This document shows, one piece after another, positions 7,485-15,138 of a stretch of DNA of 15,654 nucleotides. Source of the stretch: Methanobacteriota archaeon (GTDB lineage: Archaea; Thermoplasmatota; Poseidoniia; Poseidoniales; Poseidoniaceae); contig PBHQ01000049.1 in NCBI GenBank assembly GCA_002719475.1, positions 1 to 15,654 on the forward strand. The letters run 5' to 3'. The notes beneath the pieces are model-generated. The model saw only the letters and a program-made list of their open reading frames with translations. It made no database searches and was not told the DNA's origin. Every line of letters begins with the position of its first letter. Position 1 is the first letter of the stretch. A program made the position numbers and the translations under genes.

Positions 7485-8699
7485 ATGAGTGCTCTCGACA
7501 GACTTCGTGCAGCTGTGGTTCTAACGAAGGACGCTGTGAAGGCCGTATCGATAACCGCAATGGAGGCACTAAGAGAAGGTGCAAACTTCATTGGAATCAC
7601 AGGACCTCAAGATGAACTCAAGGATCCCTTTGAACATCTAGATGCACCAATATGGGCGTCTCCACCTCCTGGAGAATTGACTGAATTAGCGTACAAATAC
7701 TGCGAAGAATTGACAATTAGAGAGGCTGGAAACTTCCATCACTCCTTCAAGTATCTACCAGACGATCAAAGATTGGCTATGTGTGCTGTGTATGCATTCT
7801 GTCGTAGAGCAGACGATATTGCAGATGGAGATTGGTCTGATAGATTCCCTGGTTCTCTTGGGAATGAAGACCCAGAAGCAAAAGCATACAGAACTCGCCT
7901 TGAGGAATTGTATGCCAAGAATACGGTGATTGACAAAGATGCTTACAGGAATAAAATGGCGCAGCTGTTCTTCTTCCGCAAGAAACTCTCCACCTGCTAC
8001 AATGAACTATCCAGTACGGATCCAGTTTTCTTGGCACTAAAGGATACTGTCAAGCGATACAATATCGACCGCGTTTACTTCGATGACCTCATTTCAGGCA
8101 TGGAAGAGGACCTCTTCGTCAACCGCTACAAGACCTTCGATGACCTCTATCTCTACTGCTATAGGGTAGCGAGTGTAGTTGGTCTGATGTGTATCGAGAT
8201 TTACGGTTACGATGATGAAAGGGCCAAGCGATATGCAGAGTCATGGGGCATATTCATGCAATTGACCAATGTACTCAGGGATATCGGAGAAGATATCGCC
8301 AGAGACAGAGTATACCTTCCTTCTGAAGAACTATCTTCGAATGAAATCGATGAAGCGAATTTCGTAGAAGGCAAAGTTTTGCTCAACAAACATTGGGAAC
8401 CTTATGCTCGAGAATATGCCAAGAGGGCACGAACATATCTGAAGGAAGCACGTAAATTGCTACCTCTACTGCCCCGTAGAGCAAGATATTCTCCCGCAGC
8501 GATGATTGCATTCTATGAGAAAATCCTCAATCGCATCGTCAAGCGACAGGGAGACGTGTTCACGGAGCGCGTTAGATTATCCAAGCCACAGAAATTATTC
8601 CTTGCAGCAACAGTTTACATTCGATATAGGATACTGCCTAGATTCATGTCTCCACTATGGGACGGGCTAGCCAAAGTAGGAATTCTACCCAAAGTCTGA
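7485..8699 (+). CDS. hpnD: Squalene/phytoene synthase family, HpnD-like presqualene diphosphate synthase
   Basis: HpnD condenses two farnesyl diphosphates to presqualene diphosphate, the substrate for HpnC. From ATG 7485 the protein has 404 residues, longer than typical HpnD (about 280) because of an N-terminal extension of about 70 residues and a basic C-terminal tail. The core starts near LAYKYCEELTIREAGNF. The first motif is YAFCRRADDIAD (DDIAD at 110-114). The second is LTNVLRDIGEDIARDRVYLP at about 260-279. All aspartates for Mg and diphosphate binding are present. By motifs alone phytoene synthase CrtB is possible; clustering with hpnC and hpnE favours HpnD. An alternative in-frame ATG at 7401 would add 28 Arg-rich residues encoded by hairpin-forming DNA unlike the rest of the gene, so I prefer 7485. 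The 3' end overlaps the next gene by 43 bp. Confidence 0.83.
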   Translation: MSALDRLRAAVVLTKDAVKAVSITAMEALREGANFIGITGPQDELKDPFEHLDAPIWASPPPGELTELAYKYCEELTIREAGNFHHSFKYLPDDQRLAMCAVYAFCRRADDIADGDWSDRFPGSLGNEDPEAKAYRTRLEELYAKNTVIDKDAYRNKMAQLFFFRKKLSTCYNELSSTDPVFLALKDTVKRYNIDRVYFDDLISGMEEDLFVNRYKTFDDLYLYCYRVASVVGLMCIEIYGYDDERAKRYAESWGIFMQLTNVLRDIGEDIARDRVYLPSEELSSNEIDEANFVEGKVLLNKHWEPYAREYAKRARTYLKEARKLLPLLPRRARYSPAAMIAFYEKILNRIVKRQGDVFTERVRLSKPQKLFLAATVYIRYRILPRFMSPLWDGLAKVGILPKV

Positions 8700-11668
8700 A
8701 CCAATTATCAGACCGCAGTATTGAAGCAACTCCTACCGCTCATCGTAGCGTGGACAACAGTTCAGCCGACCTGCAGCGCTATCATCGCCTGACACCTTTC
8801 AAGATCAGAGACGTGTTGATTATCGCCTCACCATTTGACAACTATGTGCTCGAAGAATCGGGCTACCTATCGGACTTAATTGCCAAGGAATACAACGAAC
8901 TCAACCTTACTCAAGCCCCAAGATTCATTCATTCACCTAATGCAGAAGATGCTCTAACTTTGTTGCGAACATGGAATTTTGACCTAATCATTACAATGGC
9001 TAGAATTGGAACGATGAAGGTTCATGATTTCGCACAACGTGCTGCTGATTTACAGCCAGGCATCAAAGTCGTACTGCTGGCCTACAATACGCGCGAATTG
9101 GCCACATTAAGGGGTGGGGCCGGAATTGAGCGGACATTCGTTTGGCACGGAGATAGCCGAATTATTCTCGCAATCTGCAAATTGATGGAAGATATGAAGA
9201 ATGCGCATAATGATGTCACAAATGGAGATGTGCAGGTCATTCTATTGGTGGAAGATAGTCGAAGATTCTATTCATCATACCTACCAATTCTCTATAGAAT
9301 GCTTGTTGAGCAAACCAGTCACTTGATGTTCAAAGGTGCTAATCAAGAAGAAAAGATGTTGCGCCTCAGAGCAAGAGCCAAGATATTGTTAGCCACTAAT
9401 TACGAAGAAGCAATGCTTCATCTAGAACGTTATGAGAAGAACATCATCGGCGTGATTACAGATGGAAGATTTCCCAATGCCGATGGAGATATCGACAATG
9501 CGGGGCTTGATTTGGTCAAGGTAGTAAGAAAGAAACAACCGCACATGCCAATCCTCTTCCAATCAAAGAATTTGGAGTTACAACCTTTGGCAGAAGAACT
9601 TGGAACCACATTCCTGCACAAAGAAGATCATGCACTACATCGAGGAATTGAAAAATTCATGAAACATGAAATGAGTTTTGGAGACTTCATATTTCGCGAT
9701 GAGGATGGGGAAGAAATTGCTAGAGCATCTGACCTCAGTGAGTTACGTAAAGTACTGAAAGTAGCCCCTATAGAATCGGTGGTTAATCATGCAGAAAGAA
9801 ACCACTTTTCTCATTGGATGCGTACCCGTACCGAGTTCAATCTCGCAGCAAAAATTAGACCGCGTAAAAGAAATGATTTCACAGACGATGAAGATATTCG
9901 CAATTACCTAATTCAAGAGATTGAAAATTTCCTTGCCGATAGAAGAGCCAGGCAGGTGCGAAATTATGAGAAAGGTCTGGAGAAGGTTGGAGGATTCCAA
10001 AGGTTGGGAAGCGGAACCCTCGGAGGAAAGGGTAGAGGACTTGCCTTCTTCTACACCAAGATGCCGGACTTGGGAATTGCAGAACGTTTTCCTGATGTGG
10101 ATATTGTAGTGCCAAAGAGTCTAGTAATTGCAACTGATGTCTTCGAAGAATTTGTCGAGAGAAATTCTCTGCAGCACTTCTCTTCAGAGGAACACGAGGA
10201 CCATGAGGTACAGTCAGCCTTCCTAGCAGGAGAATTTCTTGAGGAAGAAGAAGAAATATTGCGCAGAATTCTAGGTATCGTAGATTGGCCTTTGGCTGTA
10301 CGTTCATCAAGTCTGCTTGAAGACGCCTTGCACCAGCCATTCGCAGGAGTATACGACACGTTCTTCCTTCCTAATGACCACGAAGATCCAAATGTCCGCG
10401 CAAGTCAATTGTCTGATGCGATAAAATTGGTGTTTGCATCAACTTACTCAAAGAGATCAAAAGCCTATGTTGCGGCTACTCCAAACTCAATCGAAGAAGA
10501 AAGAATGGCAGTTGTGGTTCAAGAACTGGTAGGTAGCAAACACGAAGGAATGTTCTACCCACTAATTTCTGGAGTTGCTAGAAGCCGCAATCACTACCCG
10601 GTTGCACCAATCAAATCTGAAGATGGAGTTGCAGCAATAGCTCTGGGCCTAGGTCTTACTGTGGCAGATGGTGGTAGATGTCTACGTTTTTCTCCCGCTC
10701 ACCCCAAACGAATCTTACAATTGTCCTATTCTAACTTAGCATTGAATGAAGGTCAAACCAGTTTTTGGGCCCTGAAGATGGGACTTAAAGAAGATTTCAA
10801 GGGAGTTAAGATTACAGAAATGTTAGCGCATGAAGAGTTGTCAACTGCTGAAGTGCACGGTCGCCTAGCAACAATTGCATCGACATATGTTGCTTCTGAC
10901 GACCGCATGTTCGATGGTATTGCGAGAGATGGGCCTCGCATCTTGACTTTTCACGGACCGCTGAAGAGAGGGAGTTTCCCACTTCCAGAAATTCTCAACC
11001 ATGTATTGTCGACTTGCGAAGAGCACCTGTCTTGTCCTGTCGAAATTGAATTTGCTGTTGATTTTGACAACGAAACTGGACGTAGGAGTTTTTCACTACT
11101 ACAGTTGCGACCTTTACTCTCCATAGGGGTCGATATTGACGTGGACCTTCAATCGCTGGACAAGGAACAAATCATCTGTGCAAGTAGTCTCTCTTTGGGA
11201 ACAGGAATCATCGAGGGCATTCGAGACGTAGTGTATGTCAATCCAAGTCAGATGAACAGGATGCGTACTAGAGATATTGTTCCGGATCTCGAGCGAGTAA
11301 ATGCTACTCTAAATCAACAGAATAGGCCGTATATTTTGATTGGGCCAGGCCGCTGGGGATCCTCCGATCCTAGCCTTGGTATTCCAGTATCTTGGGACCA
11401 AATTAGCGGGGCTAAAGCCATTGTTGAAGCGCGAATGGGAGATATCCATGTCGAGCCAAGCCAAGGTTCACACTTCTTCCAGAACATAGTTTCCTTCAAC
11501 GTAGGATACCTTACAATTACCTCACAGGATGATGATGTGGATTGGCAATGGCTGGACTCGCATGATGCAGAATTTGAGAATGGCCCGCTTAGACATATTT
11601 CTCTCGACAAAGAAATCAGAGTACTATTGGATAGTAGGGATGGAGAAGCCGTCATCGACAAGGGATGA
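8657..11668 (+). CDS. Receiver-domain/PEP-pyruvate-binding (PPDK_N) fusion protein
   Basis: This 1003-residue cytoplasmic protein has two response-regulator-like domains fused to the ATP-binding domain of PEP synthase/pyruvate phosphate dikinase. The first receiver-like fold (about 50-180) starts FKIRDVLIIASPFDNYVLEE and lacks the acidic pair and phospho-Asp, so it is a pseudo-receiver. The second (about 193-335) keeps an acidic pair in VEDS (199-200), a probable phospho-Asp in TDGRFP (269) and a Lys in HKED (322). The PPDK_N-like domain begins LGSGTLGGKGRGLAF near 450. LAVRSSSLLED and FAGVYDTFF follow near 545-565, VVVQELVG near 618, and the domain closes LLQLRPLL near 815. The phospho-His swivelling domain and PEP/pyruvate TIM barrel of true PEP synthase are absent. 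Instead about 185 residues follow, containing LIGPGRWGSSDP and PSQGSHFFQN. It resembles large uncharacterised PEP/pyruvate-binding proteins known from Bacteroidetes (from memory). ATG 8657 overlaps hpnD by 43 bp; GTG 8750 is an alternative. Confidence 0.85.
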   Translation: MGRASQSRNSTQSLNQLSDRSIEATPTAHRSVDNSSADLQRYHRLTPFKIRDVLIIASPFDNYVLEESGYLSDLIAKEYNELNLTQAPRFIHSPNAEDALTLLRTWNFDLIITMARIGTMKVHDFAQRAADLQPGIKVVLLAYNTRELATLRGGAGIERTFVWHGDSRIILAICKLMEDMKNAHNDVTNGDVQVILLVEDSRRFYSSYLPILYRMLVEQTSHLMFKGANQEEKMLRLRARAKILLATNYEEAMLHLERYEKNIIGVITDGRFPNADGDIDNAGLDLVKVVRKKQPHMPILFQSKNLELQPLAEELGTTFLHKEDHALHRGIEKFMKHEMSFGDFIFRDEDGEEIARASDLSELRKVLKVAPIESVVNHAERNHFSHWMRTRTEFNLAAKIRPRKRNDFTDDEDIRNYLIQEIENFLADRRARQVRNYEKGLEKVGGFQRLGSGTLGGKGRGLAFFYTKMPDLGIAERFPDVDIVVPKSLVIATDVFEEFVERNSLQHFSSEEHEDHEVQSAFLAGEFLEEEEEILRRILGIVDWPLAVRSSSLLEDALHQPFAGVYDTFFLPNDHEDPNVRASQLSDAIKLVFASTYSKRSKAYVAATPNSIEEERMAVVVQELVGSKHEGMFYPLISGVARSRNHYPVAPIKSEDGVAAIALGLGLTVADGGRCLRFSPAHPKRILQLSYSNLALNEGQTSFWALKMGLKEDFKGVKITEMLAHEELSTAEVHGRLATIASTYVASDDRMFDGIARDGPRILTFHGPLKRGSFPLPEILNHVLSTCEEHLSCPVEIEFAVDFDNETGRRSFSLLQLRPLLSIGVDIDVDLQSLDKEQIICASSLSLGTGIIEGIRDVVYVNPSQMNRMRTRDIVPDLERVNATLNQQNRPYILIGPGRWGSSDPSLGIPVSWDQISGAKAIVEARMGDIHVEPSQGSHFFQNIVSFNVGYLTITSQDDDVDWQWLDSHDAEFENGPLRHISLDKEIRVLLDSRDGEAVIDKG

Positions 11669-11721
11669 GTTCCGGCGGATTGATGAATGAAAGGTAAGAC
11701 CCGTAATCAGAAGTGGTGCTC

Positions 11722-13491
11722 ATGAGGATAGCTGTTCTGATAGAAGAGAAATGTAAACCAAAGAGCGACGCATATGATTACCTGAAAAAATGGGCAGGAT
11801 CATGTGGTGGAGAATGCATACAAATGGAAGATGATAAATTCAGGATTTTAGAAAGTGCCTGCCCTCCATGTCTTATCAGGGCAAAACATTGTCCAGATGG
11901 AGCGGTAATTCTAATCAACTTACCTACAGAACTCAAAACTGATATGATTCACAGGTATTCTTTGAATGGTTTTCGTTTATTTCGACTGCCGACTCCATCA
12001 AAAGATTCTGTAATCGGAATATTAGGCTCAAATGGAATTGGAAAATCAACTGCATTCAATATTCTAAACGGTTCGATGATTCCGAATCTTGGAGACTTCA
12101 ATGCTCAAGAGTTGTGGTGGGAAGATGCCATTGAAACTTTACCGAAAGGTGAACTAAGAGACTTTTTGATAAGTATGACTGATGAAGAGATTGAGGTAGC
12201 ATTGAAACCACAATATGTTGACAACTTGCCTAAAGCGATTAAAGGAAAGGTGGGAATGCTCTTACAATCAGTGAATGAAAAAGATATGTTTGAAGAATAT
12301 GTACAGAAACTCGGAATCTCGCATCTGTTAGAAAGAGAACTTGAACACTTGTCTGGAGGAGAGCTACAAAGAGTTGCAATATGCGCCACATTGATGAAAG
12401 ATGCAGACGTATACTTCTTTGATGAACCCTCATCATATCTTGACATACATGAGCGCATGCGCATAGTCAGAATCATTCAGGAGTTAGCTGAGAATTCTAG
12501 AGTCATAGTCATAGAGCACGATTTAGCAGTACTCGATGTTTTGGCTGACCTTGTGCACATAGTTTATGGGAAAAAAGGTGCATTCGGAATATTTACTCCT
12601 GCTCGCACTACACGTTTAGCAATCAATGCCTATCTTGAAGGATTCCTCAGTGAACAAAATGTTCGTATTCGAGACAAACCCATCAAATTCCAAAAAAACA
12701 CTTACCGCCATTCAGAAATTGGTAAACCTGTGATTGAATGGGGAGATCTGGAAAAAACTCTAGGGAAGTTCAAACTTAAATCAGGAGTTGGTAAAGTACA
12801 CGAATCAGAAGTGGTGGGAGTTGTTGGAGCCAATGGGACTGGAAAATCTACAATGGTGAAGATTCTTGCTGGTGAATATGAATATGATGCAGGTTGGGTT
12901 ACTGATAATGCAACTATCTCCTACAAACCTCAACACATTGATTTTGATATAGAATGTACCGTTGAAGTTTACTTAGATTCTGAAATCGGAACTCAATGGC
13001 GCAGTGGTGAATTCAATGTGAATGTAATTCGTGCACTAGGAGTTGAGGACTTGAAGGCTAAACAAGTTAACACATTATCAGGAGGAGAGGCTCAAGCCGT
13101 TTCCATAGCAATCTGCCTTGGAAAAGAAGCCGACCTTTACCTGTTGGACGAGCCAAGTGCTCACTTAGATGCCAATGCACGAATGGAAGCAGCTAAAGCA
13201 ATCCGTAAAACTATGGAAACAAATAACAACGCTGCATTTGTTATCGATCATGATGTATATTTCATTGACATCGTTTCTGATTCTCTATTAGTTTTTGAAG
13301 GAGAAGGCGGGATTCATGGATTGGCCGAAGGCCCATTTGAATTGAGAAAGGGTATGAATCGATTCCTCAAGGATGCCAACATCACATTTCGCAGAGACCA
13401 CGATTCTATGCGACCCAGAATCAACAAACCCGATAGTCGAAAAGACAGGGAACAAAGAGCAAGTGGAGATCACTACGCCTACAATGCCTAA
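11722..13491 (+). CDS. rli: Ribosome-recycling ATPase RLI/ABCE1 with degenerate Fe-S domain
   Basis: ABCE1 splits ribosomes after termination together with aPelota or aRF1, using twin ATPase sites. The 589-residue length is normal for the family. The protein opens MRIAVLIEEKCKPK, so I start at ATG 11722 rather than GTG 11713 or 11716. ATPase domain 1 has GSNGIGKST, the Q-loop region KPQYVDNLPKA, LSGGELQR, FFDEPSSYLD and IEHD. Domain 2 has GANGTGKST, YKPQ, LSGGEAQ, LLDEPSAHLD and IDHD. The end ITFRRDHDSMRPRINKP is typical. The Fe-S domain is odd. Only six Cys (11, 28, 32, 47, 50, 57) remain where the family normally has eight or nine. The cluster-II pattern CxxCxxCxxxC reads CPPCLIRAKHC, with Arg53 replacing the third Cys. 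The cluster-I CxxxxCxxxCxxxC segment is rearranged. The gene converges on eL37 with abutting stops. Confidence 0.96.
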   Translation: MRIAVLIEEKCKPKSDAYDYLKKWAGSCGGECIQMEDDKFRILESACPPCLIRAKHCPDGAVILINLPTELKTDMIHRYSLNGFRLFRLPTPSKDSVIGILGSNGIGKSTAFNILNGSMIPNLGDFNAQELWWEDAIETLPKGELRDFLISMTDEEIEVALKPQYVDNLPKAIKGKVGMLLQSVNEKDMFEEYVQKLGISHLLERELEHLSGGELQRVAICATLMKDADVYFFDEPSSYLDIHERMRIVRIIQELAENSRVIVIEHDLAVLDVLADLVHIVYGKKGAFGIFTPARTTRLAINAYLEGFLSEQNVRIRDKPIKFQKNTYRHSEIGKPVIEWGDLEKTLGKFKLKSGVGKVHESEVVGVVGANGTGKSTMVKILAGEYEYDAGWVTDNATISYKPQHIDFDIECTVEVYLDSEIGTQWRSGEFNVNVIRALGVEDLKAKQVNTLSGGEAQAVSIAICLGKEADLYLLDEPSAHLDANARMEAAKAIRKTMETNNNAAFVIDHDVYFIDIVSDSLLVFEGEGGIHGLAEGPFELRKGMNRFLKDANITFRRDHDSMRPRINKPDSRKDREQRASGDHYAYNA

Positions 13492-13671
13492 TCAGGCCTT
13501 AGGGCGGTGTGTCTTCTTAGACCAAGAAAACTTGCGCATCCTAGCAGTCTTGCCAAATCCGCAAGAGGCACAAAATTTCTTTCTCTTGTGATAAGCATGG
13601 CGTCCACAACGTCGACAACGGATGTGGGTGGACTTCTGCCTCTTACCCATTGAAGGAGTACCCTTGCTCAC
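13492..13671 (-). CDS. rpl37e: Large ribosomal subunit protein eL37 (L37e)
   Basis: This is a zinc-ribbon protein of the archaeal/eukaryotic large ribosomal subunit. From GTG 13671 it is 59 residues and begins [16 protein letters not shown], matching the family N-terminus. The zinc ribbon is intact: CRRCG and CASCG flank the basic segment [18 protein letters not shown] near the end is also typical. An upstream ATG at 13722 would add 17 residues that the family lacks, while AGGTGAT (minus strand, 13675-13681) lies just before the GTG, so I choose GTG. It lies 87 bp downstream of the membrane-protein pair on the same strand but has a candidate TATA box of its own. Its stop directly abuts that of rli. 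Confidence 0.93.
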   Translation of the reverse strand: MSKGTPSMGKRQKSTHIRCRRCGRHAYHKRKKFCASCGFGKTARMRKFSWSKKTHRPKA

Positions 13672-13707
13672 ATCATCACCTTCTAGACGAGGCGCCGACC
13701 GACCGCC

Positions 13708-13717
13708 CGTATATGAA
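13708..13717 (-). promoter_or_regulatory. Candidate TATA box for eL37
   Basis: On the minus strand TTCATATACG lies about 40 bases upstream of the GTG start at 13671. With the usual archaeal spacing of about 26 bases, transcription would begin near 13686, giving a leader of about 15 bases that includes the AGGTGAT ribosome-binding site. The spacing is self-consistent, but the call rests on a short AT-rich match only. Confidence 0.35.
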
Positions 13718-13758
13718 GACAACGACGCAGGTAGAAACGGGAAATTCTAGATTTACCG

Positions 13759-14220
13759 TTATTCTTCCTCAAATATTGGAGGGTCATCGAATCTAGTAAT
13801 TATTGCAAATGCGGTTCCGATTACCAAACCTAAAGCGATAAACAAAGCACTGCTAATGACCAACAATTGTACCACATTGTAAAGAATCTGCGCCATTGCT
13901 GAACCATTGCTCTCTAACAACAAATCTCCTCGGAAAGAAAGTACTCCTAGGGTCAATGCTGCACCAACAGTTGCCATCGCCAACATCGCCATCACTGGAG
14001 ACAGGGGCCGATCTCTAGAATCAGCATAGAAGAGCATTGCTACAGCCAGTAAAGCAGATGCTACAGTGAAACTGGTCAACAATGAATTTGCAAAACGCTT
14101 GAAACTCTCACCTATGTCTCCCAAACCAAATAGGATGATTACTAGAATTAGCAAGGCCATGCAACCCAACACCGGCAGCAGCAATAATGGCCATCGGCGA
14201 CGGGAAGTAAGTGGAGTCAT
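13759..14220 (-). CDS. Small four-helix membrane protein, function unknown
   Basis: I do not recognise this 153-residue protein. It has a basic N-terminus (TSRRRW) and four probable membrane helices at about 10-33, 45-65, 74-96 and 112-141. The first, PLLLLPVLGCMALLILVIIL, could be mistaken for a signal peptide but lacks an obvious cleavage site. The tail is short and acidic (DDPPIFEEE). By the positive-inside rule (RRR at the front, RFDD at the end) both ends could be cytoplasmic. Its ATG overlaps the stop of the upstream 262-residue membrane protein in an ATGA junction (14217-14220), so the two are almost surely co-translated and may form a complex. It has no catalytic motif and no cysteine pair. 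Confidence 0.75.
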   Translation of the reverse strand: MTPLTSRRRWPLLLLPVLGCMALLILVIILFGLGDIGESFKRFANSLLTSFTVASALLAVAMLFYADSRDRPLSPVMAMLAMATVGAALTLGVLSFRGDLLLESNGSAMAQILYNVVQLLVISSALFIALGLVIGTAFAIITRFDDPPIFEEE

Positions 14221-15005
14221 TCTCCACCACCCCGAGTATTCTTTTCAATGATATTCTTGATCTGCTCCTTCTCGGTATCGTCTAGGGCGGCTACCATCCC
14301 TGGTTCAGGTAATCGCTTTTCATATTGAGCAACCACGAAAGCGACTGTCAATACGGCAGCAACTATACCTAGAGTCGTACCCCATAAATCGGCTATTGCC
14401 AACCATAATTGTGTACGCATCTGTTCGGCATCGGTTAACTCTCCATCCAATTGTAATACCACTAACAATCCCACAAAAAAAAGCAATGAGAAGAACCCCA
14501 TGAGCCCGGCTTCCTTAGTTCTGTTTTCACCAACCATCAGCATTGCACCAATGACGAATGAGGACAATAGGAAAACTGACAGAAGGAATGTAGGCCACCA
14601 TACCAACCAGTATGGGTTGACCTGGTGCCTCCAAATCGGGGGATTGTTCAAGTGCATCATAACAAGCCACATTAGACCCAAGAGAATAATTAACATTCCA
14701 ACTGGACCAGCATAGTTCGGTAATCTTTGCACCGGAATCTTACCTGAAAAAATTGCAAGAAAACATCCTGCTGCCATCAATACCGTTGGTCCCGCAATGG
14801 AAAGTATCAGATGTCCTCCGGCAGAAGAATCTGATTCTGGAACTGTCAACCAAGAAAACAGGACCATTGTTCCAGATGCACAAGTGATAATCGAGCCGAT
14901 AATTGGACGTAATCCATCTTTTCTTGAGAGAGCAATAACTACGCCTATTGGAACGAGAAACAGAGGTAGCCAGAACAGCAAAGTCGCCGCAAGCATTCCC
15001 TCCAT
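14217..15005 (-). CDS. Seven-helix membrane protein, function unknown
   Basis: I do not recognise this 262-residue protein. Hydrophobic segments fit seven membrane helices at about 5-26, 34-54, 64-86, 98-118, 132-157, 167-185 and 205-227. A charged C-terminal tail of about 35 residues (EKRLPEPG...EKEQIKNIIEKN) follows and is probably cytoplasmic. Loop features include NNPPIWRHQVNPYWLVWW before helix 5 and an acidic loop LDGELTDAEQ between helices 6 and 7. No transporter or enzyme motif is evident. ATG 15005 is chosen, with ATG 14996 as an alternative. An AT-rich GATAATATTC on the minus strand about 30 bases upstream would suit a leaderless transcript. It overlaps the following membrane-protein gene by four bases. 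Confidence 0.78.
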   Translation of the reverse strand: MEGMLAATLLFWLPLFLVPIGVVIALSRKDGLRPIIGSIITCASGTMVLFSWLTVPESDSSAGGHLILSIAGPTVLMAAGCFLAIFSGKIPVQRLPNYAGPVGMLIILLGLMWLVMMHLNNPPIWRHQVNPYWLVWWPTFLLSVFLLSSFVIGAMLMVGENRTKEAGLMGFFSLLFFVGLLVVLQLDGELTDAEQMRTQLWLAIADLWGTTLGIVAAVLTVAFVVAQYEKRLPEPGMVAALDDTEKEQIKNIIEKNTRGGGE

Positions 15006-15032
15006 GATAACAATGGCATGGATAAGGCTGAA

Positions 15033-15042
15033 GAATATTATC
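15033..15042 (-). promoter_or_regulatory. Candidate TATA box for the membrane-protein pair
   Basis: The minus-strand sequence GATAATATTC is centred about 32 bases upstream of ATG 15005. No Shine-Dalgarno sequence precedes that ATG, so this spacing would put the transcription start at or very near the start codon, as in leaderless archaeal messages. Evidence is limited to AT-richness and position. Confidence 0.35.
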
Positions 15043-15093
15043 CAATAATCAGCCCGCAGTGCTGCGTTTTTCAGAGCCTTGTTAATTCGGCAT

Positions 15094-15103
15094 GCATAAA
15101 TAC
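15094..15103 (+). promoter_or_regulatory. Candidate TATA box for the eL42-eS27-aIF2-alpha operon
   Basis: GCATAAATAC is the only good TATA-like stretch in the 133-bp divergent gap. It lies about 40 bases before ATG 15139. A start site about 26 bases downstream, near 15124, would leave a leader of about 15 bases containing GGGGTG (15128-15133). The downstream ribosomal-protein operon is expected to be strongly expressed, which fits a clear box here. Confidence 0.45.
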
Positions 15104-15138
15104 CGGACCTCGGTGGGAGGCTCGCTCGGGGTGCTATT

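Noticed and set aside
11722..11910. Frameshift as an explanation for the missing RLI cysteines
   Set aside because: The frame is continuous, and family residues flank the altered positions on both sides (CKPK before, CPDGAVILINLP after). Substitution and rearrangement fit better than a frame error.
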